DNA of 39,658 bases, from the NCBI GenBank assembly GCA_022641735.1, contig JALCDQ010000016.1, positions 1 to 39,658 on the forward strand. The letters run 5' to 3'. Both the position numbers and the translations under genes were made by a program. The first letter of the stretch is position 1, and each line of letters opens with the position of its first letter. Source of the DNA: Prevotella sp. (lineage in GTDB: Bacteria > Bacteroidota > Bacteroidia > Bacteroidales > Bacteroidaceae). The notes beneath the pieces were generated by a model. The model ran no database searches. It worked only from the letters and a program-made list of their open reading frames with translations, and was not told where the DNA came from. Positions 26,316-34,367 of this stretch are shown here, one piece after another.

Positions 26316-27530
26316 TTATTTTGCCATACGGATAGGAAGGTCGACAATGCCCTCCACAGCTCTTGTTGCCGCTGCTTTGGCAGCTGATGAGGTGCGGGTC
26401 TTCTTAGGGCCTGGAATGAGCGGACTATAGTATAGAACCTGTCTGATTCTCCATTTTTGGTCACTTGATATCTTGAATCCGTAAGAATAATAATAATCCA
26501 TGATGTTGGCAGAAGCAAAGCTGTCAGCCTCGCAACTGTAGCGTCCTGTCACCTTCGTAAGGCTCAGAGAGCCGCCATTCTTCAAGCTGTTCTGATAAGT
26601 TATGAGGTCATTCTGATACTTTATCCTATTATAACTGGGGGTATCTTCACAATAATCGGTGTTTCCACAAGAGTCTACAGGCTCAAAACCATCGCTGGTC
26701 TCTTTCTCCGTAAATGAGTGATGAAGACCGAGATAATGTCCAAGCTCATGCGCCAACGTGACGTTGATGTCCATGGCAATCTGCCATGCATAGACGGTTT
26801 TCTCAAGAAGACGATGGTCGGAATTGGTATATCGGTCAGGCTCATAATAGAGTCCGTCGGAATTCTTCCAAGCATATTTGCTGTTGATAGAGGAGCAATA
26901 GGCGAAGGAGAGATTCTTTTTGGTGAGGTTGACCTTGCTGGCATCCAGTTCTGAGAGGCCTTCGATGGCATCACCTTTTATCTTATAAGGCATGTGGCTG
27001 ATGCCGAGTGTCTCGGAATTTGTACCTTCTTCCGACTTGAAATTATACATCATCACATTGATGTAGTCATTGGGCTCCCAAAGATACTTCACATAATCCT
27101 TGTGGTCTCCCATAAAGTCATAAGGATCAATGGGGTAGGTGCCTGTCCATTTCACGTATTCCACTCCCGGTGTAGCCAGTTTTTTGCCACTTTCATCATA
27201 TTCAGCGAGCACGAATTTCACGTTGACATTGGCGCTTGTCGTATTGAATTGAGCACCATAGATGTTGCCGGCATAGAGGTCGTTGACATTGTTGAGTATT
27301 TCCTTCAGACGACTAGCGTCGATATACTGGCTCTTATCGGTGGCATCAGAATAGAGCACATGGAAGATAACGGGCAGCTTATAGGTATAGTTGTCATCAA
27401 TGGTTTGCGTGGTGTTGTCGTCGTCTTCATCCACTACACTTCCCGATGTGTTCGCTTCATTATCACTGCTTGAGCATCCCGAGAAAACGAATGCCAGCAT
27501 GGCAAGTAAAATATAAATGTAATGTTTCAT
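26316..27530 (-). CDS. Zinc metalloprotease lipoprotein, metzincin (M43-like)
   Basis: This 404-residue surface or periplasmic lipoprotein (signal ending FSGC, Cys19) is predicted to be a metzincin protease. The zinc motif HELGHYLGLHH fits HExxHxxGxxH (His261, Glu262, His265, His271), and NIMDYYYSYG provides the Met-turn. The spacing and upstream LPVIFHVLY strand resemble peptidase family M43 and the Bacteroidales zinc-dependent metalloproteinase lipoproteins. No T9SS C-terminal signal is present. A longer frame starts at a TTG at 27584, but the promoter box lies inside it, so 27530 is used. It heads the operon with aroA, porW, porX and tsaE. Confidence 0.9.
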   Translation of the reverse strand: MKHYIYILLAMLAFVFSGCSSSDNEANTSGSVVDEDDDNTTQTIDDNYTYKLPVIFHVLYSDATDKSQYIDASRLKEILNNVNDLYAGNIYGAQFNTTSANVNVKFVLAEYDESGKKLATPGVEYVKWTGTYPIDPYDFMGDHKDYVKYLWEPNDYINVMMYNFKSEEGTNSETLGISHMPYKIKGDAIEGLSELDASKVNLTKKNLSFAYCSSINSKYAWKNSDGLYYEPDRYTNSDHRLLEKTVYAWQIAMDINVTLAHELGHYLGLHHSFTEKETSDGFEPVDSCGNTDYCEDTPSYNRIKYQNDLITYQNSLKNGGSLSLTKVTGRYSCEADSFASANIMDYYYSYGFKISSDQKWRIRQVLYYSPLIPGPKKTRTSSAAKAAATRAVEGIVDLPIRMAK

Positions 27531-27554
27531 ATTATTTTCAATCTTAGTAATGTA

Positions 27555-27585
27555 CAAAGGTACAAAATAAAATGGAATATCCAAT
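27555..27585 (-). promoter_or_regulatory. Promoter of the protease-aroA-porW-porX-tsaE operon
   Basis: On the minus strand ATTG (27582-27585, one mismatch), a 19-base spacer and TACCTTTG (27555-27562) precede the ATG by 24 bases. I see no further promoter down to tsaE, where all gaps are 3-7 bases. Confidence 0.7.
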
Positions 27586-27644
27586 AATCTTTTCTATGTA
27601 ATATTTTTAATTTAATCTTATAAATTCAAAAAAGTGCTTTGAAA

Positions 27645-27676
27645 TTTGCAAATCTCGCCATAACTGATTACCTTTG
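27645..27676 (+). promoter_or_regulatory. tRNA-Pro promoter
   Basis: TTTG (27645-27648), a 20-base spacer and TACCTTTG (27669-27676) form a full consensus match, 13 bases before the tRNA 5' end. Confidence 0.8.
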
Positions 27677-27689
27677 CATCACTAAATCG

Positions 27690-27764
27690 CGGGATGTAGT
27701 TCAGTAGGTTTAGAATGCTGGTCTGGGGGACCAGTGGTCGCTGGTTCGAGTCCAGTCATCCCGA
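27690..27764 (+). tRNA. tRNA-Pro (anticodon GGG)
   Basis: This 75-base cloverleaf has acceptor arms CGGGATG and CATCCCG fully paired, followed by discriminator A. The anticodon stem CTGGT/ACCAG holds the loop CTGGGGG (anticodon GGG), and the T arm has GGTTCGAGTCC. Anticodon GGG reads proline CCC/CCU. CCA is not encoded. The D stem GTTC/GAAT has a G-T pair. Confidence 0.95.
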
Positions 27765-27806
27765 CACTCCAAATGTCTTATTATCAAGGGAATAGGTCCT
27801 CGCTAT

Positions 27807-27894
27807 GTAAAAGATAACCTTTTACGAGGTAAACAATGGCTTTTTACCCTCCTTCTAATGGTCTTTTACAGGGTAAACAATAGTCTTTTAGAAA
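27807..27894 (+). repeat. Family-1 22-bp tandem repeats, four units (locus C)
   Basis: Four exact 22-base units begin at 27807, 27829, 27851 and 27873, with a decayed fifth after 27895. Units 1, 2 and 4 start GTAAA; unit 3 has lost the GTAA end. Unit 2 carries the same GTAAACAATGGCTTTTTAC as locus A. It lies 43 bases after tRNA-Pro. Confidence 0.86.
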
Positions 27895-28041
27895 GTGAAA
27901 GAAAAGCCTTTGAAATTACGCTATCTGTTTTTCAAAATGAGAGATTGGCACGTTTTTTGCTCTCAAATATATAATTTTTGCTAAGAGAAATTCGGTAAAT
28001 CGGAGAAAAGTATTATCTTAGCGGAAAAATAAGACAGTTAT

Positions 28042-28542
28042 ATGAAAAAGTCATTATTATTTTTAGGGATGATGCTTGCCGTTGTGGCTTGCTCAACCAC
28101 AAAGCTAACCCCTCAAGAGAAGGCTCAACAGAGGGCTCAGGAGATACAGCAGGTGAATAAGAACATTCAAAACCGCCACTTCTCCATCGATATTGACTAT
28201 ATGTATCCGCAGCAAGGACCAGCGCGGAGAGTGGATTTCGGCTACTTCCTCGCTGTTCATGGCGACACCTTGAATTCGGGTCTTCCTTACTTCGGAAGGG
28301 CTTATCAAGTGCCCTACGGCGGTGGAAAGGCTCTCAATTTCGAGACCAAACTCTCCAGCTATAACGCTTATCGCGTGAAGAACGGACTGATGCGTGTGGA
28401 AATAAAGGCCCAGAATGAGGAGGACCAATACTACTATACGCTCGACATCTATGATAATGGAAAGACCGATATCACTGTTTTGGCGCGTGAAAGAGACCAA
28501 ATCCGCTTCTCGGGAACAATGAATTTAGATAAGAAAAAATGA
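28042..28542 (+). CDS. DUF4251 lipoprotein
   Basis: This 166-residue protein has a lipoprotein signal (LAVVACSTT, Cys17), a short helical Gln/Glu-rich linker (about residues 24-45), and a C-terminal beta-rich domain. The segment GLPYFGRAYQVPYGGGKALN and the following strands match the Bacteroidetes family DUF4251. The function is unknown; the anchor places it in the envelope. Its stop overlaps the ATG of the next gene (ATGA), so it is translationally coupled to the TonB_C protein and probably to the lysozyme. A degraded -7 box (TATCTTAG near 28012) is the only promoter hint. Confidence 0.85.
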   Translation: MKKSLLFLGMMLAVVACSTTKLTPQEKAQQRAQEIQQVNKNIQNRHFSIDIDYMYPQQGPARRVDFGYFLAVHGDTLNSGLPYFGRAYQVPYGGGKALNFETKLSSYNAYRVKNGLMRVEIKAQNEEDQYYYTLDIYDNGKTDITVLARERDQIRFSGTMNLDKKK

Positions 28543-29684
28543 GAAAACCTACGGCATTCTGCCTGCTTTTATTGTTGTTATCTGTAGTCACTCAGGCTAC
28601 AGAACCACAGGCTTTTACCCCGATAGAGAATAGCATTTCCTATCAAAAGGAGCATTTGCTTTATCAGAAAGGGGATGAAGTGAGCGTGATAGACATGGAT
28701 TTGGAATGGCCGGAAATCGTGGATTATTCGGCTGTAAAGGCCTTGCAGGGTTATCTTTGTCAGAAGATTTTCCAGACAGGCACGGGCATTGAGGACTTCA
28801 AGACGGGCTATCAGGCTTTCCTTTCAAGGTTCGGCAGTCCCGTTACGCAGCAATTCAAGACCATTCCGGATGATAATAAGTTTTGCTATGTGGATTGTCA
28901 GTTGAAGAAGATGGGCTATCAGAAAGGACGTTTCATCTCTTATCTCCTTTCTTATAAGTGTACTCCTGGCAAGTTTTCAACGCAGAAAGGCGATACTATC
29001 AATAGCCTTATCACTTATGACTTGATGAACAATAAGGTACTGACAATGAACGACTTAGTACGTACTGGCCGCATAGAGAATGGCTATTATGATGATAGGC
29101 TTATTCAGTCAGTTATCAAAGGTGCCGACGTAGTTTTTCCTGAAGATATCTCGGGATTAGTTTTCTTGGATGCATGCTTGAATGATACGCGGGTGTTCCT
29201 AAGTATGCTGTATCTTACGGAGGATGAGACAGTGCCTTTCACAACGCAGATTGAGGCTGCCGAAATGCATGATCTGCTCACCAAACAGGCAAGAAACATC
29301 CTAGAGAAAGAGGTCGTTGCCAAGAATCCCGAATTCATTGCGGAAGACAGTCTCTATCAAGGTGAACCTATATATAAAAAGGTGGAGAAGGAGCCAAGCT
29401 ATCAAGGAGGGCAGGCAGCACTGGTCAATTTCTTGAAAAGCAACGTTGAGTATCCTGTCGATGCAGCTTCTCGGAAGGTTGAAGGCACAGTGCTTGTGTC
29501 CTTTGTCATCAGCAAAGACGGCGAAGTTGGCAATGTGAAGGTCATCCGCCCGGTAAGTCCGGATATTGACAGAGAGGCAGTGCGTGTGATAAAACTTATG
29601 CCAAAATGGCAGCCTGGAGAACTGAAAGGGCTGAAAGTGAATATGGTCTATAAGATGCCTTTGGCATTCAGAATCAACGGATAG
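28539..29684 (+). CDS. Exported protein with DUF3298-like and TonB C-terminal domains
   Basis: This 381-residue protein has a cleavable-looking signal (residues 1-20). An N-terminal region (about 30-255) resembles the DUF3298/RsiV-like fold, with repeated YLLSYKCTPG and TYDLMNNKVLTMNDL strands. A TonB_C domain (about 285-381) includes YQGGQAALVNFLK, VEGTVLVSFVISKDGEV and VRVIKLMPKWQPGE. Unlike energy transducers there is no retained transmembrane anchor or Pro-rich spacer, so it is not a conventional TonB. It may sense or bind an envelope component. It is coupled by overlap to the DUF4251 lipoprotein and precedes the lysozyme gene by 2 bases. Confidence 0.85.
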   Translation: MRKPTAFCLLLLLLSVVTQATEPQAFTPIENSISYQKEHLLYQKGDEVSVIDMDLEWPEIVDYSAVKALQGYLCQKIFQTGTGIEDFKTGYQAFLSRFGSPVTQQFKTIPDDNKFCYVDCQLKKMGYQKGRFISYLLSYKCTPGKFSTQKGDTINSLITYDLMNNKVLTMNDLVRTGRIENGYYDDRLIQSVIKGADVVFPEDISGLVFLDACLNDTRVFLSMLYLTEDETVPFTTQIEAAEMHDLLTKQARNILEKEVVAKNPEFIAEDSLYQGEPIYKKVEKEPSYQGGQAALVNFLKSNVEYPVDAASRKVEGTVLVSFVISKDGEVGNVKVIRPVSPDIDREAVRVIKLMPKWQPGELKGLKVNMVYKMPLAFRING

Positions 29685-29686
29685 TT

Positions 29687-30478
29687 ATGGAAGAATACCA
29701 TCATCACCATCATCATCACCATGAAAGCAAGCGTAAGAAAATATTTGGCTATGTCTTCGGAGTCGTAGCCATCTGTAGTTTGGTGTTCTTGGGCTTTGCA
29801 GTCTTCTCGCCGAAAGCGTTGAGTGGTGTCTTTGAAGGTGGCATGCCGACAGCAGCCAATCGGCATCTTGCGTTGGATTATGATGGTATTGACGTGTCGC
29901 ATCATCAAGGTCTGATAGACTGGATAGAAGTGGCGAAGGACACTTGCGTGAAGTTTGTCTATATAAAAGCTACTGAAGGAAGCACCCATGTGGATTCCAT
30001 GTATGAGCGGAACATCAGTGAGGCTTTGTTGTCAGGCTTGAAAGCAGGGTCTTATCACTATCTCACTTCTGGGAGTTCCATCGATGAGCAGTTTATCAAT
30101 TTCCGTAATACGGTGAAGTCAGAACAGCAAAGGATTTGCCCGATGATTGATGTTGAGGCTGAAGGTGTGAAGGGATGGAACAAGCAGGAGTTGCAGGATA
30201 ATCTGGCTTTATTTGCCAAATACGTGAAGAAAATCTATGGAGTATATCCTGTTATCTATAGTTATTCAAAGTTCTATAACCAAATGTTAGCCCCTAGATT
30301 CAATGGCTTTCACCTGTTTCTGGCGCACTATAGCGAAGAAGAACCTGTGGTGGAGGGCGCTGGGAAACATAATATTTGGCAGCATACAGACATGGGTGTG
30401 GTGAATGGAATCAGCTCTACTGTCGATTTGGATGTGTTTGCAGCAGGCACATCTCTGAATGACATCCTTATCCATTAA
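29687..30478 (+). CDS. Membrane-anchored GH25 lysozyme with N-terminal His8
   Basis: This glycoside hydrolase family 25 enzyme should cleave peptidoglycan between MurNAc and GlcNAc. The 263-residue protein starts MEEY followed by eight consecutive histidines (residues 5-12), then a basic stretch and one membrane helix (about 19-40). The catalytic barrel (65-260) has DGIDVSHHQG (Asp69), YIKATEG, SYHYL and MIDVEAEG (Asp155, Glu157). The basic residues suggest the His tail is cytoplasmic and the catalytic domain periplasmic. It is the last gene of a three-gene envelope unit. The His codons are mixed CAT/CAC, which argues for selection rather than slippage. Confidence 0.93.
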   Translation: MEEYHHHHHHHHESKRKKIFGYVFGVVAICSLVFLGFAVFSPKALSGVFEGGMPTAANRHLALDYDGIDVSHHQGLIDWIEVAKDTCVKFVYIKATEGSTHVDSMYERNISEALLSGLKAGSYHYLTSGSSIDEQFINFRNTVKSEQQRICPMIDVEAEGVKGWNKQELQDNLALFAKYVKKIYGVYPVIYSYSKFYNQMLAPRFNGFHLFLAHYSEEEPVVEGAGKHNIWQHTDMGVVNGISSTVDLDVFAAGTSLNDILIH

Positions 30479-30503
30479 TGATTTCCCCCTATTATACGAT
30501 TGC

Positions 30504-30528
30504 TCTCCCTTTCATTTTGAAAAGGAGA
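30504..30528 (+). terminator. Weak hairpin after the lysozyme gene
   Basis: TCTCC/GGAGA plus TTTC/GAAA pair with one internal mismatch and a 5-base loop, 26 bases after the stop codon. The following sequence is only moderately T-rich, so termination is tentative. Confidence 0.35.
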
Positions 30529-30831
30529 TATTGTTCGTATCTATCATATTGGTAATTATCAATGATCTTTTTCTTGCAAGATGTTAATAATGATTTTTAT
30601 TTTACAAAACGGATTATTACTACCTAAAATTGCTAATTTTGATATAGCTTTACTATTTCAGTTTATAATTGTCAAAGTGTCACTTTTTGAGGTTTATATT
30701 GCCTTTTCTAGATTAACGTATTTGCACTATGTAAGTTTTTAGCCCTATTTTTATCACTTTTAATTTAAAACCTACCTTAATAATTTTAATTCAAAAAATG
30801 ATAAAAATTAATTATAAAATAACGTTAATAA

Positions 30832-30865
30832 TTTGCACAAGTCTCAAAGATTATGTATACCTTTG
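30832..30865 (+). promoter_or_regulatory. Promoter of the MORN-like gene
   Basis: TACCTTTG (30858-30865) is a full -7 box 38 bases before the ATG. The nearest TTTG (30832-30835) is 22 bases upstream, slightly longer than the usual 19-20 spacing. Confidence 0.65.
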
Positions 30866-30903
30866 CACCAGAAAAAGAATAAAAACCTAATAAAATTACA
30901 AAA

Positions 30904-31416
30904 ATGAAAAAGATTTTTCTGATTTCAATGATGGCTTTGATGACCGTAGCATCTTATGGCCGCAAGCATGTAAGTGCAGATGCCGTTGTTGCATCTGACA
31001 CAATCTATTATGGAGAAAACATGTTGAATGTTTCTAATCGCAGCGAAGCTAGTTACTATCGTTTGCTGATGACTCAAGGAATGGGACTGAAAAAGCAAGA
31101 TGTCTTTCAGGATTTCTATCTGAATGGGACTCTGAAGGCTGAAGGCGGTTACAGTTTTGTTGATTTAGGCAATGACAGAAATACTATTCTCAATGGTGAG
31201 ATAACTACTTATTATCAAAATGGTATGGAAAAACTTCATGGTAAATACATGAATGGCAAACGTGAAGGTTATTTCACATTGCAATTGCGTGATGGTAGCG
31301 TAGCTGTTGTAGAATATGCTAACGGCAAGTCGAAATATGATTATTTCACCGTTACACGTTCTGATGGCACAATGGAAAAGCGCCCTATTTCGGAAATAAA
31401 ATCTCTCTTACAATAA
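30904..31416 (+). CDS. Exported MORN-like repeat protein
   Basis: This 170-residue protein has a Sec signal (residues 1-19, ASYG cleavage region). MORN-type beta-hairpin repeats occupy the second half, visible as FYLNGTLKAEGGY, TTYYQNGMEKLHGKYMNGKR and LRDGSVAVVEYANGK. Such repeats occur in many Bacteroidetes exported proteins of unknown function. No catalytic motif or lipobox is visible. It is monocistronic, with its own promoter and a strong terminator 24 bases after the stop, and is preceded by an unusually long AT-rich gap. Confidence 0.82.
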   Translation: MKKIFLISMMALMTVASYGRKHVSADAVVASDTIYYGENMLNVSNRSEASYYRLLMTQGMGLKKQDVFQDFYLNGTLKAEGGYSFVDLGNDRNTILNGEITTYYQNGMEKLHGKYMNGKREGYFTLQLRDGSVAVVEYANGKSKYDYFTVTRSDGTMEKRPISEIKSLLQ

Positions 31417-31439
31417 AAATACACTACTAATCTTAATTA

Positions 31440-31471
31440 AAAAAGAGCGGCTCGAGAGAGTCGCTCTTTTT
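31440..31471. terminator. Strong bidirectional terminator
   Basis: AAAAAGAGCGGCTC and GAGTCGCTCTTTTT pair over 14 bp (one G-T wobble) with the tetraloop GAGA. T-rich flanks lie on both strands, so it serves the MORN-like gene (plus) and xth (minus). Confidence 0.92.
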
Positions 31472-31484
31472 GTATAGGATGGGC

Positions 31485-32234
31485 TTATTCCAAATCTAAT
31501 TCCACAGGACAATGGTCACTTCCCAATATCTCAGTATGTATTTTCGCATCCTTTAGTTGATCTTTCAACTTATCAGAAATAAGGAAATAATCGATGCGCC
31601 ACCCTGCATTCTTCTCGCGAGCATGAAAGCGATAGGACCACCAGGAGTAGGTTACTTGGTCTGGATATAAGAAACGGAAGGTGTCTGTGAAGCCATTATT
31701 TAACAAACCAGTCATCTTCCCGCGTTCTTCATCTGTGAAACCAGCATTATGACGATTGGTCTTAGGGTTCTTGATGTCAATTTCTTCATGGGCAACATTC
31801 ATATCTCCACATACAACAACGGGCTTTTTAGCATCCAATTGTTTAAGATATGATTGAAAATCAGTTTCCCATTTCATTCGATAATCCAATCTTCTCAATT
31901 CGTCTTGTGAGTTGGGCGTATAGACAGTAACCAGATAGAAGTCAGGCATTTCCAAGGTAATCACCCTGCCTTCATGGTCGTGTTCATCAATTTCTATCCC
32001 ATAGGTCACCGTCAGAGGCTCATGTTTGGCAAAAATAGCCGTACCTGAATATCCTTTCTTATCCGCATAATTCCAAAAAGACTTGTAGCCTTCAAACTCC
32101 AAGTCAAGTTGTCCTGCCTGCATTTTAGTCTCTTGAAGGCAGAAGAAATCGGCATTCAAGGCTTTGAAACTGTCTTCAAAGCCTTTGCCAGCACATGCCC
32201 TAAGGCCGTTTACATTCCAAGAAACGAATTTCAT
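31485..32234 (-). CDS. xth: Exodeoxyribonuclease III (AP endonuclease)
   Basis: This base-excision repair enzyme cleaves DNA at abasic sites and removes 3' blocks. The 249-residue protein of the ExoA/Xth family shows the full motif series: SWNVNGLRA (Asn), FFCLQETK (Glu), [21 protein letters not shown] (Asp, Asn), WRIDYFLIS and the C-terminal [10 protein letters not shown] (Asp-His). Length is normal. Its ATG overlaps the stop of the upstream lipoprotein gene by 4 bp, an odd pairing of a repair enzyme with an envelope protein. Confidence 0.96.
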   Translation of the reverse strand: MKFVSWNVNGLRACAGKGFEDSFKALNADFFCLQETKMQAGQLDLEFEGYKSFWNYADKKGYSGTAIFAKHEPLTVTYGIEIDEHDHEGRVITLEMPDFYLVTVYTPNSQDELRRLDYRMKWETDFQSYLKQLDAKKPVVVCGDMNVAHEEIDIKNPKTNRHNAGFTDEERGKMTGLLNNGFTDTFRFLYPDQVTYSWWSYRFHAREKNAGWRIDYFLISDKLKDQLKDAKIHTEILGSDHCPVELDLE

Positions 32235-32869
32235 AGTTTAACGCCGTCAAACCAGATAGGCAGGTCAATTTCATACGTTTGACCATTTATCTGTAAGTCT
32301 TTTACGATAATATAACCCAAAGTCTCTGATTTATAATAGGAAATCGAGCTATAGATATAGCTGTTATTGAAATACAAATAAGGGTCTAAGATTATCGTCA
32401 GAGTTTTGTTATCGCTCACCGGATAGCTTATCTGATTATTTGTTACAGACAGAGAATTCGTGTAATATCCTTGTTTGTAGAGAGAAGAATACATTTCATC
32501 CGGTACCGTAATGGTTGCAGCAAGATTTTGCAGAGTCGTTGTATTTTCAACCGATGCTTTGTCAGCTTCTGTTGAAATATATCCTGCAAGCGATTTCAAA
32601 GGTAATTTCAGCACGAGCGTGTTATCGGTTGCAATGGTCCATTGGGTAGCAATGGAATCCGAATAGGTAGCTGAAGTACTCTTAAAATAATAGATATAGC
32701 CTGAATAAGAGCCTGCAAGAGTTGCTGTAATGTTGGCCTTCTCCACATCGGTTAAGGTATAAACTTCTGAACTTGAGTCATTATCATCATCGCTGTTAAG
32801 GCAGGAGGTCACCGTAGTAGTTGCCAAAAGGCATACAATAACCCATAGGATTTGTTTGATTTTATTCAT
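32231..32869 (-). CDS. Bacteroidales lipoprotein of unknown function (DUF4840-like)
   Basis: This 212-residue protein has a lipoprotein signal (TTTVTSC, Cys23) followed by an acidic Asp/Ser linker ([10 protein letters not shown]), typical of surface-exposed Bacteroidetes lipoproteins. The mature domain is rich in Thr, Tyr and Ser and looks all-beta. It resembles DUF4840 proteins, though the assignment is tentative. No catalytic residues stand out. It is co-transcribed with, and overlaps by 4 bp, the downstream xth gene. A -7 box lies 41 bases before its start. Confidence 0.72.
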   Translation of the reverse strand: MNKIKQILWVIVCLLATTTVTSCLNSDDDNDSSSEVYTLTDVEKANITATLAGSYSGYIYYFKSTSATYSDSIATQWTIATDNTLVLKLPLKSLAGYISTEADKASVENTTTLQNLAATITVPDEMYSSLYKQGYYTNSLSVTNNQISYPVSDNKTLTIILDPYLYFNNSYIYSSISYYKSETLGYIIVKDLQINGQTYEIDLPIWFDGVKL

Positions 32870-32910
32870 TTTGTTTGCTTTTATGGTTAAGTATCATATT
32901 AATAATGATG

Positions 32911-32918
32911 CAAATATA
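32911..32918 (-). promoter_or_regulatory. -7 box of the lipoprotein-xth unit
   Basis: TATATTTG on the minus strand matches TAnnTTTG, 41 bases before the ATG at 32869. No clear TTTG was found at -33. Confidence 0.6.
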
Positions 32919-32994
32919 TATAAAAACTTGTTTACATCGCAGATTTTTTCAAGATTTTTCAATCTTTTAATAAAAAGCCGTGATTTTATGCAAC

Positions 32995-33594
32995 TTAAAT
33001 TCTTTTCGACTCTCCTTGCAAGAGATTCATGAACTCTTCGCGGGTTTTGGCTTGATTGAAAGCTCCGCTGAAGTCGCTGGTTGTTGTGATGGAATTCTGC
33101 TTTTCTACTCCTCGCATCTGCATGCACATGTGCTTTGCTTCAATGACAACCATCACTCCCATAGGCTTCAGGGTTTCTTGGATGCAGTCTTTTATCTGTT
33201 GTGTCATGCGTTCCTGTACTTGCAGACGGTGGCTGAAGATGTCGACAACCCTTGCAATCTTGCTCAACCCTGTGATATAGCCGTTGGGAATATAGGCCAC
33301 ATGAACCTTTCCATAGAAAGGCAACATATGATGTTCACACAAAGAGAAGAAATCAATATCCTTCACAATGACCATCTGGCTGTATTTCTCCTCAAAAAGC
33401 GCATCTGTAAGTACTTTGTGCGGGTCTTGTTCATAACCTCTTGTGAGTATTTGCATAGCCTTGGCTACACGCAAAGGGGTCTTTTGCAGGCCTTCACGTT
33501 CAGGGTCTTCCCCTAAAAGTTTAAGCACCTCTTTGTAGTGTGCAGCTAGTTCCTCTAAGCCTTGTCGAAAATCTGTTTCAGAATTCATAATCAA
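32995..33594 (-). CDS. folE: GTP cyclohydrolase I
   Basis: FolE opens and rearranges GTP to 7,8-dihydroneopterin triphosphate, the first step of folate synthesis. The 199-residue protein has the zinc and active-site segments [20 protein letters not shown] (Cys and His ligands) and [20 protein letters not shown], plus CMQMRGV with the third ligand Cys. It is the last gene of a five-gene unit; its start overlaps the stop of the SPOR-domain gene by 4 bp. Confidence 0.97.
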   Translation of the reverse strand: MIMNSETDFRQGLEELAAHYKEVLKLLGEDPEREGLQKTPLRVAKAMQILTRGYEQDPHKVLTDALFEEKYSQMVIVKDIDFFSLCEHHMLPFYGKVHVAYIPNGYITGLSKIARVVDIFSHRLQVQERMTQQIKDCIQETLKPMGVMVVIEAKHMCMQMRGVEKQNSITTTSDFSGAFNQAKTREEFMNLLQGESKRI

Positions 33595-34280
33595 TATTGT
33601 ACGGTAATTTCCCCTTTTACAATCGTTGCAGATGAATACCCCATGTTCTGGAGTTGCTTCAACATCCAGTGGGCTTCGTCATAACTGCGGTAATTACCTA
33701 CTCTGCATATCCATCTTGGTGAATAGAAGTGTACATAAATAGGTTGATTGGGGAATTTCATTTTTATAGCAGTGCGTATACTTTCTGCTTTTTGACGGTC
33801 TGCACGTGAGTTGCCTCCAGCATAAGCCTGGACTCTGTATCCGACGACTTTATAGGCTTTGCGCATCACTTTCTTGCGCATGTCGACAGTGGGGATTTCC
33901 ATGGTGTTGTCATTATCTTCCTCTGTCTTTTCCGTCTTTGGAGGAACAGGGGTCTCGTGCTTTGTCGTTTCCTCCTTTTTTGTAGTATCTTCTTCCTGCT
34001 TTTTGACAACTTCATGATGAGTCTCAGCAGGTTCTACATGTTTTTCCTTTGTTACGGGATGACTCTCGGAAACAGCTTTTTTAGGCTTTTTCTCGTCTTG
34101 TTCTACCTTATCGGTTTTAGGGGTGCTCCCATTAACTAATTCGTCAATCTCCTTGCTTTGATTCACTGTTACAGTACCTTGCCCTTGATTTTTCTGCTTG
34201 AGATGGTCAAGGTAGGTTTGCGCTTCAGCAGTTGCTGCAGAGAATAGTAATATTGTTAATATTGTGACGAAATGTTTCAT
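33591..34280 (-). CDS. SPOR-domain exported protein
   Basis: This 229-residue protein has a cleavable signal (residues 1-20, ATAEAQ) and a long charged linker rich in Lys, Glu and Thr (about 40-125). A C-terminal SPOR domain (about 150-229) carries [20 protein letters not shown] and the strand [18 protein letters not shown] domains bind denuded peptidoglycan glycan strands, often at division sites. The frame opens upstream at a TTG (34319), but that segment overlaps a hairpin and lacks signal-peptide character, so the ATG at 34280 is chosen. It lies in the tpiA-folE operon, 87 bp after tpiA, the largest gap in that unit. Confidence 0.88.
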   Translation of the reverse strand: MKHFVTILTILLFSAATAEAQTYLDHLKQKNQGQGTVTVNQSKEIDELVNGSTPKTDKVEQDEKKPKKAVSESHPVTKEKHVEPAETHHEVVKKQEEDTTKKEETTKHETPVPPKTEKTEEDNDNTMEIPTVDMRKKVMRKAYKVVGYRVQAYAGGNSRADRQKAESIRTAIKMKFPNQPIYVHFYSPRWICRVGNYRSYDEAHWMLKQLQNMGYSSATIVKGEITVQY

Positions 34281-34301
34281 TATTGCGTAAACTTGAAATA
34301 G

Positions 34302-34357
34302 TACATTGAACTTTAGCAAATCAAGCCTTTTCAGACCTGATGCTAAAGTCCAATGTA
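34302..34357 (-). repeat. 17-bp inverted repeat between tpiA and the SPOR gene
   Basis: The arms 34302-34318 and 34341-34357 pair over 17 bp with one mismatch (a G-U wobble in the minus-strand RNA) and a 22-base loop. It begins 10 bases after the tpiA stop. There is no T-tract, so it is more likely an RNA-processing or stability element, or a leaky attenuator, than a simple terminator. Confidence 0.7.
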
Positions 34358-34367
34358 TGATAGTATA

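Larger units (their letters stand above)
30479..30903. other. 425-bp AT-rich gene-free interval
   Basis: Apart from the weak hairpin near 30504 and the promoter at 30832-30865, I see no coding pattern or family. The stretch 30590-30850 is very AT-rich, with many A- and T-tracts and the recurring word TTAATAAT. A possible extra -7 box (TAATTTTG, 30634-30641) lacks a -33 partner. The long leader-side region suggests elaborate control of the following gene or a lost gene. Confidence 0.5.

Noticed and set aside
26316..27530. Possible T9SS cargo protein (protease with C-terminal sorting signal)
   Set aside because: The protein has a lipobox and its C-terminus is an Ala/Arg-rich tail, not an immunoglobulin-like T9SS sorting domain.
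28539..29684. Conventional TonB energy transducer
   Set aside because: The TonB_C domain is present, but there is no retained N-terminal membrane anchor or Pro-rich spacer, so ExbB/ExbD coupling is unlikely.
32980..33516. 178-residue plus-strand open frame
   Set aside because: Antisense to folE, which has complete zinc and active-site motifs.
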